From assembly GCA_947175225.1 (NCBI GenBank), contig CAMWLX010000007.1, positions 1-28,101 of the forward strand: a DNA stretch of 28,101 nucleotides, written 5' to 3'. Shown here in pieces: positions 6,114 to 16,017 of this stretch; position 1 is the stretch's first letter, and each line of letters opens with the position of its first letter. Under the pieces are notes generated by a model, which was given only the letters and a program-made list of their open reading frames with translations, did not search any database and was not told the origin of the DNA. The stretch is from an uncultured Porphyromonadaceae bacterium (lineage in GTDB: Bacteria; Bacteroidota; Bacteroidia; Bacteroidales; Muribaculaceae). The position numbers were made by a program, and so were the translations under genes.

Positions 6114-7642
6114 ATCTGATTGTCGTTTTGTGGTTCAACAATGCCTGGGTCAAGGATAGTACGGTAACAGTCTTCCGGATGTCTCCGGTCTCCTATCGAC
6201 CATTGGATGAACTTGACACCGCTTTTTCTGAGTATCTCAGCCAAAGCGTTATCCGTCTCCTTCGAAGATGGAATCTTACGGTTTTCCGGATACGGAGAGC
6301 TTTCCTCCGTCAAACGTTCCTTTACAGCCTCCTTTAGATATTTGAGAAACTGCTCACCATTCCGATAGGCCGGAAAAGGTATTGAAATGTCAAGCATTTT
6401 TGCTATCCTGTTTTTCAGTTCCTCATCCACTATCGTCTGCTTATTGATATGGTTTGTCCTGGACTTCTGGGGCATATGGACTTCAATGACTCGTTTTCCA
6501 TTGGCACGGGATTTACGAGACACAAGGGTATGACCGAATGAAGAACGTTTATCATTTGCAAGCATTTCCACAATGCTTTCCAATTCAGAGTCTGTTCCAT
6601 AATAGAAAGTGTCATAATCACGTGGCTCCTTGCCCTTCCGGAAGACAAGAAAATAGTCATGGGCTTTGATGGAGTGTCCATTCTCCGTACTGTCCTCTAA
6701 TACTCCCGGGTCATACGTATGCACATACTTATCGACGAGTTCCATGTCAAACAGGGGAAATTCAGATTCCACTCTTGATCCACTTCGTTCCGCCTCGGCC
6801 CTCAGCTCGTCGTATACATCTGCGCTTATTCTTGTCAACCTCCCTGTCGCAAGTTCAGTCACGATCTTTGACATCCAAAGCGTCTTACCCTCCCAGGTCA
6901 TATCTCCTGTTTTCACTATCAATATCCCTCCCGGCTGGATATCGCTCAGATGACGGAGCTTTCTATACGCAAGCCTCAACATATCATAGTATGAGAGAGC
7001 AAGATGACTGATGCTCTGAAATGCTTCAGGGCTCCTATGTCCATTCTCGCTTATGCTTTGCGGGAGATCAATGACGACGGAAGACAGGGAGTTGTCCGGA
7101 AGCACATACCCTTCCTCAAGAGGCCTGACTTCCGGAGCATCCGACAGATCAGCCGGTTGTTCGGGATAAAGGTCGTAGCAGTGGCGCGGATACTGTAGGC
7201 CATACCTGTAGAAGTCACCCTTTGAGAATGTCAGGTCACAATCAAAACGGTCATCACCGTCTAAATAAAGGCGCAGTATGATTCCGAGAATCAACCTGTC
7301 TTCATTCGATACCGTGGCAACGGTAGCCTTTGACATGGCGGGATCAGACATGGTGAGATATACCTTATCTCCGTTTGGTTTCGGAGCGTTTTCTTCATGT
7401 CTGTATTTCTCAATAGTATTGCGTGAATAGCCTTCTCCCAATGCTTCTGACGCTGTGGTATTGGTTGAATCAGGATTATCCTTGAAGTACTGCTGTACCC
7501 TACGGAATTTTATAAGCTGTGAGTCATATTCACGGTCAATGAAATTGTCTCTGATATATTTCCTGACAGCTGCTTCCGACACTCCGGAATTACGGCTGAT
7601 CTCCTTTATGGAGAGTTCCGGATTATATTTTATTTTTCCCAT
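6110..7642 (-). CDS. Two-HTH protein with degenerate DNA methyltransferase domain (paralogue 1)
   Basis: 510 aa. Two putative HTH units lead (about residues 10-35, IKEISRNSGVSEAAVRKYI, and 60-82, ASEALGEGYSRNTIEKY). The middle resembles amino-methyltransferases of the DPPF/Y class: CDLTFSKGDFY (135-145), then LPDNSLSSVVIDLPQS (181-196), then a helix and GGILIVKT (238-245). The segment IDLPQS occupies the place of the catalytic (D/N)PP(Y/F/W) motif, so both the second Pro and the aromatic residue are changed. The neighbouring paralogue has the same change. The C-terminal 150 residues are an extra basic region not found in that paralogue. The gene starts 6 nt after its paralogue ends and overlaps the 418-aa gene. 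It may bind DNA or SAM without methylating DNA, or use another substrate; this is inference. Confidence 0.7.
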   Translation of the reverse strand: MGKIKYNPELSIKEISRNSGVSEAAVRKYIRDNFIDREYDSQLIKFRRVQQYFKDNPDSTNTTASEALGEGYSRNTIEKYRHEENAPKPNGDKVYLTMSDPAMSKATVATVSNEDRLILGIILRLYLDGDDRFDCDLTFSKGDFYRYGLQYPRHCYDLYPEQPADLSDAPEVRPLEEGYVLPDNSLSSVVIDLPQSISENGHRSPEAFQSISHLALSYYDMLRLAYRKLRHLSDIQPGGILIVKTGDMTWEGKTLWMSKIVTELATGRLTRISADVYDELRAEAERSGSRVESEFPLFDMELVDKYVHTYDPGVLEDSTENGHSIKAHDYFLVFRKGKEPRDYDTFYYGTDSELESIVEMLANDKRSSFGHTLVSRKSRANGKRVIEVHMPQKSRTNHINKQTIVDEELKNRIAKMLDISIPFPAYRNGEQFLKYLKEAVKERLTEESSPYPENRKIPSSKETDNALAEILRKSGVKFIQWSIGDRRHPEDCYRTILDPGIVEPQNDNQI

Positions 7643-7648
7643 ATAAGC

Positions 7649-8551
7649 TTAGATTATTTTCGTAAACACAAGGAAATAACCATGTTTTAGTCCGGTACGG
7701 ATCTTCATCGATCCGGATGTCTGAAGCCATTTATGCCTTACAAGAATAAACCGGTCTGTCAGTTCAAAGCCAAGTTCAAGGGCATAGTCTATGGCATGAT
7801 CGGTTGCCCACTGCCCCGAGAATCTAGCATCCTCAGCGTTACGAAGTACAAAGTCGACGGTCTTGAATACGAGGATACCGCCTTTCTTCAACAGTCGTGA
7901 GGCCATTGACAGCATTTCGTGATAGGTATCAAACATGGAGTTAAGCGACTTGAAGGCATTGACTCCTGAATCAGAATTATCGATGCTTATTGGGAGATCT
8001 ATGACGATAGACCCGAAGCAGCCGTCAGGCAGTCTCTCCGCTTCATCGAGTGGCATGGCCGGATATCTCTTTGATCCAAGCTTGTCAAACAAATACTTGT
8101 CATAACGGTTATTTGGCACTTGCAATCCACCGGAGTAAAACTCTCCACGCCCGAAAGTCAGGTCGCAGTCAAAGGTTCTTTTCTTAGGTAGATAAATATC
8201 TATGATATCACGAAGAATCTCACTGTCTGTATTGCTCACGGACAGTCCTCTTAAATGGAATGGTTCTTTCCCCTTACCCTTAACACTTTTCTTGGCAGAT
8301 TCCACAGGGAATTTAATATATTTCTTAATAGTCGGTAAAGATAGTTTCAATGATGCAGCTGCATCTTTCTCCGAGGCCTCAGGATGGCTTAAGAAAAAAT
8401 CTTCAACCTGTTTACGGAGATAATTCGCTCTGTCCGCACGATAATTGCAGATTGGATTACGTTGAAGGAAATTCCGTACATCCGTCAACGATACTCCCGC
8501 AGCGTCTGCCATCTCTTGGGGAGTCTTACTTGGATCATATACTATGCCCAT
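7649..8551 (-). CDS. Two-HTH protein with degenerate DNA methyltransferase domain (paralogue 2)
   Basis: 300 aa from the ATG at 8551 (a TTG at 8584 would give 311). The ATG is preferred because the TTG lies inside a good -7 promoter box, TAATTTTG, so the transcript would start downstream of it. Counting from the ATG, there are two HTH-like units (about 10-35, TPQEMADAAGVSLTDVRNFL, and 58-80, EKDAAASLKLSLPTIKKYI). A methyltransferase-fold region follows: CDLTFGRGEFY (129-139), LPDGCFGSIVIDLPIS (174-189), and KKGGILVFKT. DLPIS replaces the catalytic DPPF/Y, as in the downstream paralogue. First gene of the second transcription unit. Conserved change in both copies argues for a selected new role rather than decay. 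Confidence 0.7.
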   Translation of the reverse strand: MGIVYDPSKTPQEMADAAGVSLTDVRNFLQRNPICNYRADRANYLRKQVEDFFLSHPEASEKDAAASLKLSLPTIKKYIKFPVESAKKSVKGKGKEPFHLRGLSVSNTDSEILRDIIDIYLPKKRTFDCDLTFGRGEFYSGGLQVPNNRYDKYLFDKLGSKRYPAMPLDEAERLPDGCFGSIVIDLPISIDNSDSGVNAFKSLNSMFDTYHEMLSMASRLLKKGGILVFKTVDFVLRNAEDARFSGQWATDHAIDYALELGFELTDRFILVRHKWLQTSGSMKIRTGLKHGYFLVFTKII

Positions 8552-8581
8552 GATACTTTTGAGATTCAAATTATCTATGTG

Positions 8582-8612
8582 CAAAATTACATAAATTTTT
8601 TAATCATGTCAA
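8582..8612 (-). promoter_or_regulatory. Bacteroidota-type promoter of the HTH/methyltransferase-like unit
   Basis: On the minus strand TTG (8610-8612), 20 nt, then TAATTTTG (8582-8589). The box ends 30 nt upstream of the ATG at 8551. It makes the three downstream genes a separate unit and argues against the in-frame TTG start at 8584. Confidence 0.55.
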
Positions 8613-8739
8613 GTATCTGAACAACAAATTAGTTATCAAATTGCTATATCAACAATTGACACTTTACATAATTTTAAAACAATCAATTCAAGTAAGAACT
8701 AAAAACATTGCCCTATCCTTCTTGAAAAGAATTCAATTA

Positions 8740-11700
8740 TTATAATTCAACTATTAAACCAGATACAGGATAGTATACATATGAAGCCAGAACATTATAT
8801 CCGGCTAACGTCAATGCTGACTTATAACATCCAAGCTGACCTGCATATAGTCCTGCATAATGCTGATTATCATAATCAAGTATCTTATCATTCCCCATTG
8901 GACACGTCTTGTAGTCTATAAGGACAATACCATCCAAAGTAGACACTGTAAGGTCTATACTCCCCGTGTAAACTTTTCCATTCTGGTGCAATATGAAAGG
9001 TCTTTCATGATCATGAGTTACAATATGTCCGTGATGCTCTTCAATAAACTCCATCAGAAATCTCCAAGCACCTTTTATTTCTTTAGTTCCACATAGTGCC
9101 GTTGACAACCCATAAGAAGAAATTATAGAATTTACATCTCTATCATTTGGATAACCATTCTGACAAAGACGATATATATGATGGATACAGTTACCTACAA
9201 TTTCCATGTCAACATCTTTAGGCAATTTACCCAAAGGTATCCGTTGACCGAAATCCCAATAACCCTTCAACACGCATTTGCCCTTGATCATGCTTGGAGA
9301 ATAGTCCCTCCTTTCATGATCGATATGAACGCTTTCAATTTGATAGGTCAATTTAGGCAGAGACGCTTCCTCTATCACGGCTTCGGTATCAAAACTTTGA
9401 TATATGAAACCAAAAGCACTACTTAATGTATCTCCGTCAGCAAACTCGGACAAGCCCATGTCAACCAACCAACGCAAAGGCGATTTGCCTTTGAGAGAAA
9501 GAATTAACTGATGGGTGGGACGTGTCATCGCGACATAAAGCAATCGAGTTTCTTCTGAAATTTTATCTTTACAAACCTGCGTAAATTCAGGTTTATTCCG
9601 AATTATAATATCTAATGGTGCGGGAACATTTGTATTGCCGGAACCATATATAAAAGGCATGAGCGATATGTAGACATCTGGAAAAAGATTAGCACACGAC
9701 GGCATTTCATTTCGGTGGAAATGCACTCCGAAAACTTCTCTCTTCATTATTGTCTTCTCATTAGCCGGATTAGAAGACAACGATGTAACTATTACGTGTT
9801 TCCATTCAAGTCCCTTAGACTTGTGCATTGTCAGAAGCACAACACCATCAGGATCTCCTGGTAGAGTAACTTTGTCACTGCTTAAATAATCTATGAATCC
9901 CTTAACAGTTGGAGTTGTGTCAAGACGAAGCGAAATTTCTTCGAATGTCTTAGCAGCTTCAATTATCGTGTTCAAAACTTTAACACATTCCTTACGAGGA
10001 GAACATTTCATTGCCTCCTCAAACAAATTAAGTTCGAGAATTACAGATTCTACAAATTCCGCTACAGACTGTTGGCTGAGACGGTTGCGAATTTCTGATA
10101 GACGTTTAAGAACTGGAATTTCATCTAGGAAACTATGTTCAGGACGCCCGGACTCAGTATTTATATGAAAGAGGGTTTCCGAAATAAGATTATCTGTCGA
10201 ATATCGTGAATCAAGTAGAAACGCTACTTCTCCCTTCGCGAGAGAGTCAGCATCGTTATCGGCCACACTTAAGACAGCTTTTGCGAGTTTGGCTGATTTT
10301 GACGTCATTATAGATTCAGTGCTTAAATTGACCGGGATATTAGATTCAGCCAACAGTTCTCCTATTTTGTTGAGGGGATCCCCGCGGCGATTCAGCACAG
10401 CTATATCAGATGGTAAAACTCCATCTTCAATCAAGTGAGCTATAAGCCCTGTCAATGTCTCTTCGTTTTCTACATCCCATAGTATCAATGGCGCGACCGA
10501 TGAATCTGATAAACGCACTGGTTCAAGGCGCACTCGTTCTTCGGGTATGTCCGGTGCAAACGCTCTGACAAATATTCCATTGCAGAATTTCACAATCTCC
10601 GGCACAGAACGCCACGATTTGGGAAGTGTGCGAATATCGCAACCATTTGTTTTCTCTTCCTCAATGGTTTTTATCACTGCATCTGTGAGTGTTGTGTCGG
10701 ATCCACGAAAGCCAAAAATTGATTGCTTCATATCTCCAACCCAGAATGAATGTTCCGCCAATTGACTCAATTCATTGAAAATTTTTATCTGTATAGGGGA
10801 ACAGTCCTGAAACTCGTCGACAAATACATATCTATATTTTGCGCCAATTTCTTTAGCAGCGAATGTAGTGCGAAGCAAACAAAGCAGGTATTTTTCCAAG
10901 TCATTGAAATCGAGAATATTCCGTTCTTTCTTAAAGGCTTCATATTGATTACGCCAACGTTCGGCAAGATTGAATGCGACATCTATGTATTTGGAAACAT
11001 AATCATAAACTTCCTTAGTCTGCCACATCAATGCTAGTCTATCATTGATACCTGATATGACAGGATGAGTTTTTGTGGCTTTGATAGACTGACCCAGCTT
11101 TAATAACTCTTTATATAAAGCAAATGAAGATCGTGATGCTTTTCGAGTCAGTTCTTTAACAGCTTCCTTACGCTTATTATTGGCATCCGACTCTTTCTGA
11201 GTATTGAAAATTTCTCTGAGTATTTCAAGAGCTTCTATAATTTCATCCGTTGATGGCAATACCGGAGCATCAGGATTTACAAATTCCTTGAATGCCCCTT
11301 TGGATAGTTCAATACTTTTAGTGTAATCCGCTATTTCATAATTTGTGGTAAATCCGATTATTGCATTAAGATGTGCCTGCCAGAAGTCATAGTCTACGGT
11401 TGTAGACATTGCCTCTTTGATTTCAAATTTCTCAGCAAAATCTTTTAGGAAGTCAAGCTCCTCTTTAGTTGGAAGAGAGCCTAATGACTGTGCGCGGTAC
11501 ACATCACCGTCTTCTTCTGTCATTATCTGAGGTTTTGGCGGTAACCCAAGATAGTACCAGAACTTTGAAATAATTGAGTATGCCACACTATGTATGGTTC
11601 CTATAAGGGCGCCATCAAGCATATTTGCCTCTTCAAACAAGCCTTTCTCAAACAGCTTGGCCTTTGATTTTTCCTTAAAATCATTTGCAGCCTTGACAGT

Positions 11701-11826
11701 AAATGTGGTTAGAATTACTTCGTCAGGACGTGCCTTTTTCTTGCCTAATACATCGGAAAGTAATTCTGTGAGGTTATATGTCTTGCCACTGCCTGCACCG
11801 GCATTTATGTAAGTAATATTCTTCAT
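8740..11826 (-). CDS. AddA-like UvrD/Rep helicase with C-terminal RecB-family nuclease
   Basis: 1028 aa, similar in length to chromosomal AddA. Superfamily 1A helicase motifs in order: Walker A GAGSGKT (10-16), TTFTVKAANDF (40-50), Walker B with VDEFQDCS (336-343), GDMKQSIFGFRGSD (364-377), VVLLTMHKSKGLEW, and LLYVAMTRPTHQL. The C-terminal nuclease keeps the PD-(D/E)XK core, GSID (955-958) and IDYKT (970-974), followed by the Gln/Tyr motif region (NQHYAGLYAGQL). It should unwind double-stranded ends and cut the strand it holds. It starts 2 nt after the AddB-like gene, so the two form a pair as in AddAB. Placement behind a type III restriction gene set suggests end-degradation after cleavage rather than the housekeeping repair copy. 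Confidence 0.9.
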   Translation of the reverse strand: MKNITYINAGAGSGKTYNLTELLSDVLGKKKARPDEVILTTFTVKAANDFKEKSKAKLFEKGLFEEANMLDGALIGTIHSVAYSIISKFWYYLGLPPKPQIMTEEDGDVYRAQSLGSLPTKEELDFLKDFAEKFEIKEAMSTTVDYDFWQAHLNAIIGFTTNYEIADYTKSIELSKGAFKEFVNPDAPVLPSTDEIIEALEILREIFNTQKESDANNKRKEAVKELTRKASRSSFALYKELLKLGQSIKATKTHPVISGINDRLALMWQTKEVYDYVSKYIDVAFNLAERWRNQYEAFKKERNILDFNDLEKYLLCLLRTTFAAKEIGAKYRYVFVDEFQDCSPIQIKIFNELSQLAEHSFWVGDMKQSIFGFRGSDTTLTDAVIKTIEEEKTNGCDIRTLPKSWRSVPEIVKFCNGIFVRAFAPDIPEERVRLEPVRLSDSSVAPLILWDVENEETLTGLIAHLIEDGVLPSDIAVLNRRGDPLNKIGELLAESNIPVNLSTESIMTSKSAKLAKAVLSVADNDADSLAKGEVAFLLDSRYSTDNLISETLFHINTESGRPEHSFLDEIPVLKRLSEIRNRLSQQSVAEFVESVILELNLFEEAMKCSPRKECVKVLNTIIEAAKTFEEISLRLDTTPTVKGFIDYLSSDKVTLPGDPDGVVLLTMHKSKGLEWKHVIVTSLSSNPANEKTIMKREVFGVHFHRNEMPSCANLFPDVYISLMPFIYGSGNTNVPAPLDIIIRNKPEFTQVCKDKISEETRLLYVAMTRPTHQLILSLKGKSPLRWLVDMGLSEFADGDTLSSAFGFIYQSFDTEAVIEEASLPKLTYQIESVHIDHERRDYSPSMIKGKCVLKGYWDFGQRIPLGKLPKDVDMEIVGNCIHHIYRLCQNGYPNDRDVNSIISSYGLSTALCGTKEIKGAWRFLMEFIEEHHGHIVTHDHERPFILHQNGKVYTGSIDLTVSTLDGIVLIDYKTCPMGNDKILDYDNQHYAGLYAGQLGCYKSALTLAGYNVLASYVYYPVSGLIVEL

Positions 11827-11828
11827 TG

Positions 11829-14576
11829 TTAAAATCCTTTGAAGAGACGATAATTACTGAATCTATTCTCTGATTTGGTTTCGGGGATATCACCCTCAGG
11901 AAGTGGAAAAAGATTTAGATTTACCCGGTCTTTTCCATAAGATAAATCCTCTATTGGATGATGTTCCCCATTTTCAACAACTCCGGAAATCAATTGGTCT
12001 CTGCGATATCGGAACGAATTTATCAACTGTGCCATTATGTCATCTACATTCTCCTGATCAACCTTTACGACATTTCGACCTTTGAACGGATAACAAGAAA
12101 TCAAACGCCCTCTTGGCATGACAAAGTATGCTGTTAAGACTGATTTGTCTTCTCCACTCAGTAATTCACTATAAACTGCCAGCTGTGTGGAGCGATTCTT
12201 TTCCAGCAAACTTTTATGATATGACCTGCTGCGTGTCCATTTCAGATCAAATACAACATGACGGCCAATTGAATCAGTAAGTTTCATGTCGATATAACCA
12301 TGCAGGTCATCAACGTCTCCTTCTGTCGTTGTCCCGTGCAAATCAACAAATTTTGAGTAGTGGTTCTCACATCCGTCTACAATCAAGGAGTTAGCCTCAA
12401 TAATATTGAGAAGAGACTCAATACAATTACGAAGCTGATAGTGTAGATTACTGAGTTCAAGTTTATTTTCCGGAAGCATAAACACTGCTCCGCATTCATT
12501 TATGGACTCTTGCAATGCTATCTCATATTCACAGTTTACACGTGCCCTGATTTCAAATGCATCACACTTGCTGTTGCTGTCTCGCGGTGTGAATAGCTTT
12601 GCGATTGTGGCGTGCGCCACATTTCCACGGGTTGTATGAAGTTCGGGCAGACTTGAAAGACCTGCTGTCTGATAGTTTAATATGCGTTCAAAAAGGAAAT
12701 CAAACGGATAGACTGTTAATGTTTCAAGTCCGGTAGCACTCATTTGGTTTGGTAACTTGATACGGTCAGCAAATCTGAATTTATATTCCGAAACGTTTAT
12801 GCTGTTATCAACCGTTTCGACTTCAAGGATTCGTTTGTGAATCGTATCCTTATGATGGATAAATTCATTATAATTCTCAACCTGAACTTTCAATCGAGTA
12901 ATAAGAGGATGGGGAACAATAAGTTCTCCACCGCGTTTATCTGCACTTGTTAGTGTAATATTATCTTTTGCAAAAAGAAATGGAATAATGGAATTAAGGA
13001 ATCTATATCGTGTTTCATGTTCCCTGTCCCAGAAAAAAGCATTTTTAATAATCATTTCCCTCTCTGTTGGCAAAAGGAACTCACATTCAAAGTTAGGCAT
13101 TTCCTCATTCTCCATATTTGTCCATACAATGTGTGATGCAGGAGATACTATATCCCAAGGTTTGGAAATAGTGAATATTGCGCCAACTCTTGCCGGATGC
13201 TGAGGGAGCGTTATTTCAGCAGGTATATCCCTTACCCATTCATTGGCTAAAGACAGATCAAACTTCTCGTCTCTTTCCGAGAATAACAACATCAAGATAT
13301 CTATACTGTCTGCAAGTGCATTAAGCTGTGTAGCTATAGCTTCATAATTGTCATCTTCATCCACAGAATGGATTCGCTGACGTGCCCACACCGACAGTTG
13401 CATAAGGGTACGTTCAGCATTCTCTCCGGTTCGATATCCTGAAGTAAGATATGGAACAAAGAGACGAATTCTTTCTTCACGTTCAAGTCTTCGTTTCTCC
13501 TCAACTTTTTTTAATTCAGCCTCAGCCAGTTCTTTATCCTTATCATTAGGATATTCATATTCGCCATTGATATACTTTTTTACAATATCACGACAATCTT
13601 GATTCATAAATCCCCCCGATCGAGCTATAGCCTCGGCAAGTTGGAAACGGAAACGACCGGGCAGTGGATGAATAGGTGCCGTAAACCATTCAACCAACTT
13701 GGTAATCTGCAAATAGTTGTCATATAACGATAGAGCTAATGACATCAGATTCAAGATTCTTGAACGTGAAGTAATAACAGATCCAGATGTTGGTAAATTT
13801 TGAGCGGCAAGACGATTATCTGTTTCTTTTGATTTTGGATTGATAAAAAGAGTAGCTTCAAAATCATATTGGCATACAGAGATGTATTCAGCTTCATCGT
13901 AAGCTGTCTCAAATGATAAGATTTCAAAAGATTTATCCTCCGGATCAAGATATATCTTTTCATCTTTTCCAGAAAGGAGCAGCCTCCTGATGGCAGATAA
14001 GTTATCTTTCTTTGCCGGAGCAAAAACAACGGTGGTTATTGAGGCTCCTCGTTGCTCCATCGCATCAAGAAGTCTTCGAAGTAATGGACGGAGAACTTTT
14101 CTCTCTACATTTATGATAATTCGTAAATTTATGAATACTCTTCTTTCAAGAGATTCAAGTTTGTTGACAACATCTATTATCCTATCAGGAAGACCGAAGA
14201 CACATTCAATATTCTCTATTGCAGACAAGGCTCCAAGACGTGTTTCCTCTTCGTCATAATGGAAATTCCATTGTGCCATCTTTAGCTCATCGCGCCATAA
14301 CAACATCTGTCGAACCGTAGACAGATGGGCAAGTTTAAAAGAATCATACAGAACATTGTCCTGATGTTCTTCTATCCATTTTCTGACTATTTTGTAATAC
14401 CGACAAAGTCTTACGTTAAAAGCCTCATCCTTACAATGTAATCCAAGCATTTCTTCGAAATAACTAACAAGTCCTTTAGTATCTACTATAGATACATCCA
14501 TTATTGATGCATCTTGGTCAGTAGGTGCTATGAATGCCTTACCGTCTTTGTCTGGTATATAATATAGTGTTGTCAT
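11829..14576 (-). CDS. AddB-like PD-(D/E)XK nuclease subunit
   Basis: 915 aa, shorter than typical AddB. The N-terminal two thirds lack a Walker A loop (it opens MTTLYYIPDKDGKAFIAP), so the helicase half looks inactive, as in other AddB proteins. The nuclease keeps YID (761-763), VFDLKW (775-780) and a following QLAVYSELL (about 798-806). The segment before the nuclease reads TVYPFDFLFERIL where AddB usually has a cysteine before PF; no Cys cluster follows the nuclease, so the iron-sulfur pin of classic AddB seems missing. It lies 44 nt downstream of the Sel1-repeat gene and 2 nt upstream of the AddA-like gene. Assignment to the AddB-like class is secure; the DNA-end polarity is not shown. 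Confidence 0.85.
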   Translation of the reverse strand: MTTLYYIPDKDGKAFIAPTDQDASIMDVSIVDTKGLVSYFEEMLGLHCKDEAFNVRLCRYYKIVRKWIEEHQDNVLYDSFKLAHLSTVRQMLLWRDELKMAQWNFHYDEEETRLGALSAIENIECVFGLPDRIIDVVNKLESLERRVFINLRIIINVERKVLRPLLRRLLDAMEQRGASITTVVFAPAKKDNLSAIRRLLLSGKDEKIYLDPEDKSFEILSFETAYDEAEYISVCQYDFEATLFINPKSKETDNRLAAQNLPTSGSVITSRSRILNLMSLALSLYDNYLQITKLVEWFTAPIHPLPGRFRFQLAEAIARSGGFMNQDCRDIVKKYINGEYEYPNDKDKELAEAELKKVEEKRRLEREERIRLFVPYLTSGYRTGENAERTLMQLSVWARQRIHSVDEDDNYEAIATQLNALADSIDILMLLFSERDEKFDLSLANEWVRDIPAEITLPQHPARVGAIFTISKPWDIVSPASHIVWTNMENEEMPNFECEFLLPTEREMIIKNAFFWDREHETRYRFLNSIIPFLFAKDNITLTSADKRGGELIVPHPLITRLKVQVENYNEFIHHKDTIHKRILEVETVDNSINVSEYKFRFADRIKLPNQMSATGLETLTVYPFDFLFERILNYQTAGLSSLPELHTTRGNVAHATIAKLFTPRDSNSKCDAFEIRARVNCEYEIALQESINECGAVFMLPENKLELSNLHYQLRNCIESLLNIIEANSLIVDGCENHYSKFVDLHGTTTEGDVDDLHGYIDMKLTDSIGRHVVFDLKWTRSRSYHKSLLEKNRSTQLAVYSELLSGEDKSVLTAYFVMPRGRLISCYPFKGRNVVKVDQENVDDIMAQLINSFRYRRDQLISGVVENGEHHPIEDLSYGKDRVNLNLFPLPEGDIPETKSENRFSNYRLFKGF

Positions 14577-14620
14577 ATTTAAGTTATCCTATATGTACCA
14601 ATTGATTCCCTATAATATTC

Positions 14621-16009
14621 TTACAATTTATCATATTCCGTAAATTCATCCTCATATTCAGGTTGAAGTTTATGGATTTCCTTTTGGAGAGCTATGCGCT
14701 CCTTTTGCAGAGATTTTAACCATCCGCGCCAATCATCAGCAAATTTATGGTTCGGTTCATCTTTGACAGCGATAGCCCAATACAATGCCTCGACCGGGCA
14801 AAAGGGAAGTCTTTTAGAATCATCATCATCAATCAAGTCATACGATATATCTACAAGTTCAGTAGAGTTCACTTTGGATGCTATATCATAAGTTGCTTCG
14901 AATCGTCCTTGTTCAAGGCATTCCTGAGATTCCTTTGACAAGAAAACATTAGATCCTTGATAAATCCAAAGTTCTTTTAGATATGCCGCTGCGTAAAGAG
15001 AACCGGATTTCGCGGCTTGCAGATACCAGTAAATCGCCTTATCATCACAAATGCTTTCAAATAAAATGGGGCCGTAGTAGATGTCGCCCAATTGGATCAT
15101 TGCCTTTACATCACCTTCCTTGGCACGTTTTTTCAACGAACTGACATGCTTGCTAAAATTGGATGGAATCTTTGCGAACAAATCAGGTGAGAATTTATGT
15201 ATTTCTCCTGACTCCAATTTATTCATCAAATCAATTGCGTCGTCAGAGCCTGCAAAGTCAGCGATCTTTAGAAGCTTGAACGCCTTATCCCTCTCTGCCC
15301 TGCAGCCTAAACCAAAGTATGTGAGGAGGGCATAATTCACCAGAGAGTGATTGTACATGAGCTTAGCTGCCATGCGAAAACACCGATAGGCCAATTTGGG
15401 ATTGTAGCATCCTGTCTTACCTTCTATGAACATACGTCCGAGTAAATTGAGGCAATCCATGGTCACTGGTTGATTTGCACCGCTGACAGCCCGGAAAGCC
15501 TCACGGTAATCTCGTTTCAAAGGACCGTCGTAAAAAAGACGGGCATAATTATAACCATCCTCACCATCATATAGAATAGTGGCCAGATAGTATTGATAGG
15601 CTGCCTTCTGTATGTTTTTCTTCCCAACGGCAATACCGGTTTCCCACAGATTGCCTAATAGGACAGCAACCTTTGGATCCTCTATAGGCCAATCTTGTAA
15701 CATTTTCAGAGTCTCTTTAAGAGATTTCCTCCCACGGTTTCCCGTAAGGAAGATTTGAGTGAAAGCCCATATTCCTTCATCCGATATCCCATCAAAACAA
15801 TCCCTTTCCGTGAGATAGACTATCTTACTGGCTATATCATAATCGACATTGGTTCCGGTTTTATTATGGTGGTAAATCCATTTATCAGCTTTACCAGACG
15901 CTTCTAAAAACGAATCAGTCAATAGGGATGCCTCGGACGCGTTTCCCGAAGCCTCCAACCTCTTGATGTCTTCAAAGAGGGAAGTTAGATATTCCTTACG
16001 TCTGCTCAT
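14621..16009 (-). CDS. Sel1/TPR-repeat protein
   Basis: 462 aa, soluble. Sel1-like helical repeats are visible through the protein: KVAVLLGNLWETGIAVGKKN, LNLLGRMFIEGKTGCYNPKL, VNYALLTYFGLGCRAERDKA, and AMIQLGDIYYGPILFESICD followed by DKAIYWYLQAAKSGS. Such repeats build a curved scaffold for protein-protein contacts and have no catalytic role. No signal peptide. It starts 8 nt after the res gene and precedes the AddB/AddA pair, so it is well placed to bridge the restriction enzyme and the helicase-nuclease. That bridging role is inference. Confidence 0.82.
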   Translation of the reverse strand: MSRRKEYLTSLFEDIKRLEASGNASEASLLTDSFLEASGKADKWIYHHNKTGTNVDYDIASKIVYLTERDCFDGISDEGIWAFTQIFLTGNRGRKSLKETLKMLQDWPIEDPKVAVLLGNLWETGIAVGKKNIQKAAYQYYLATILYDGEDGYNYARLFYDGPLKRDYREAFRAVSGANQPVTMDCLNLLGRMFIEGKTGCYNPKLAYRCFRMAAKLMYNHSLVNYALLTYFGLGCRAERDKAFKLLKIADFAGSDDAIDLMNKLESGEIHKFSPDLFAKIPSNFSKHVSSLKKRAKEGDVKAMIQLGDIYYGPILFESICDDKAIYWYLQAAKSGSLYAAAYLKELWIYQGSNVFLSKESQECLEQGRFEATYDIASKVNSTELVDISYDLIDDDDSKRLPFCPVEALYWAIAVKDEPNHKFADDWRGWLKSLQKERIALQKEIHKLQPEYEDEFTEYDKL

Positions 16010-16017
16010 TTCCTGAA

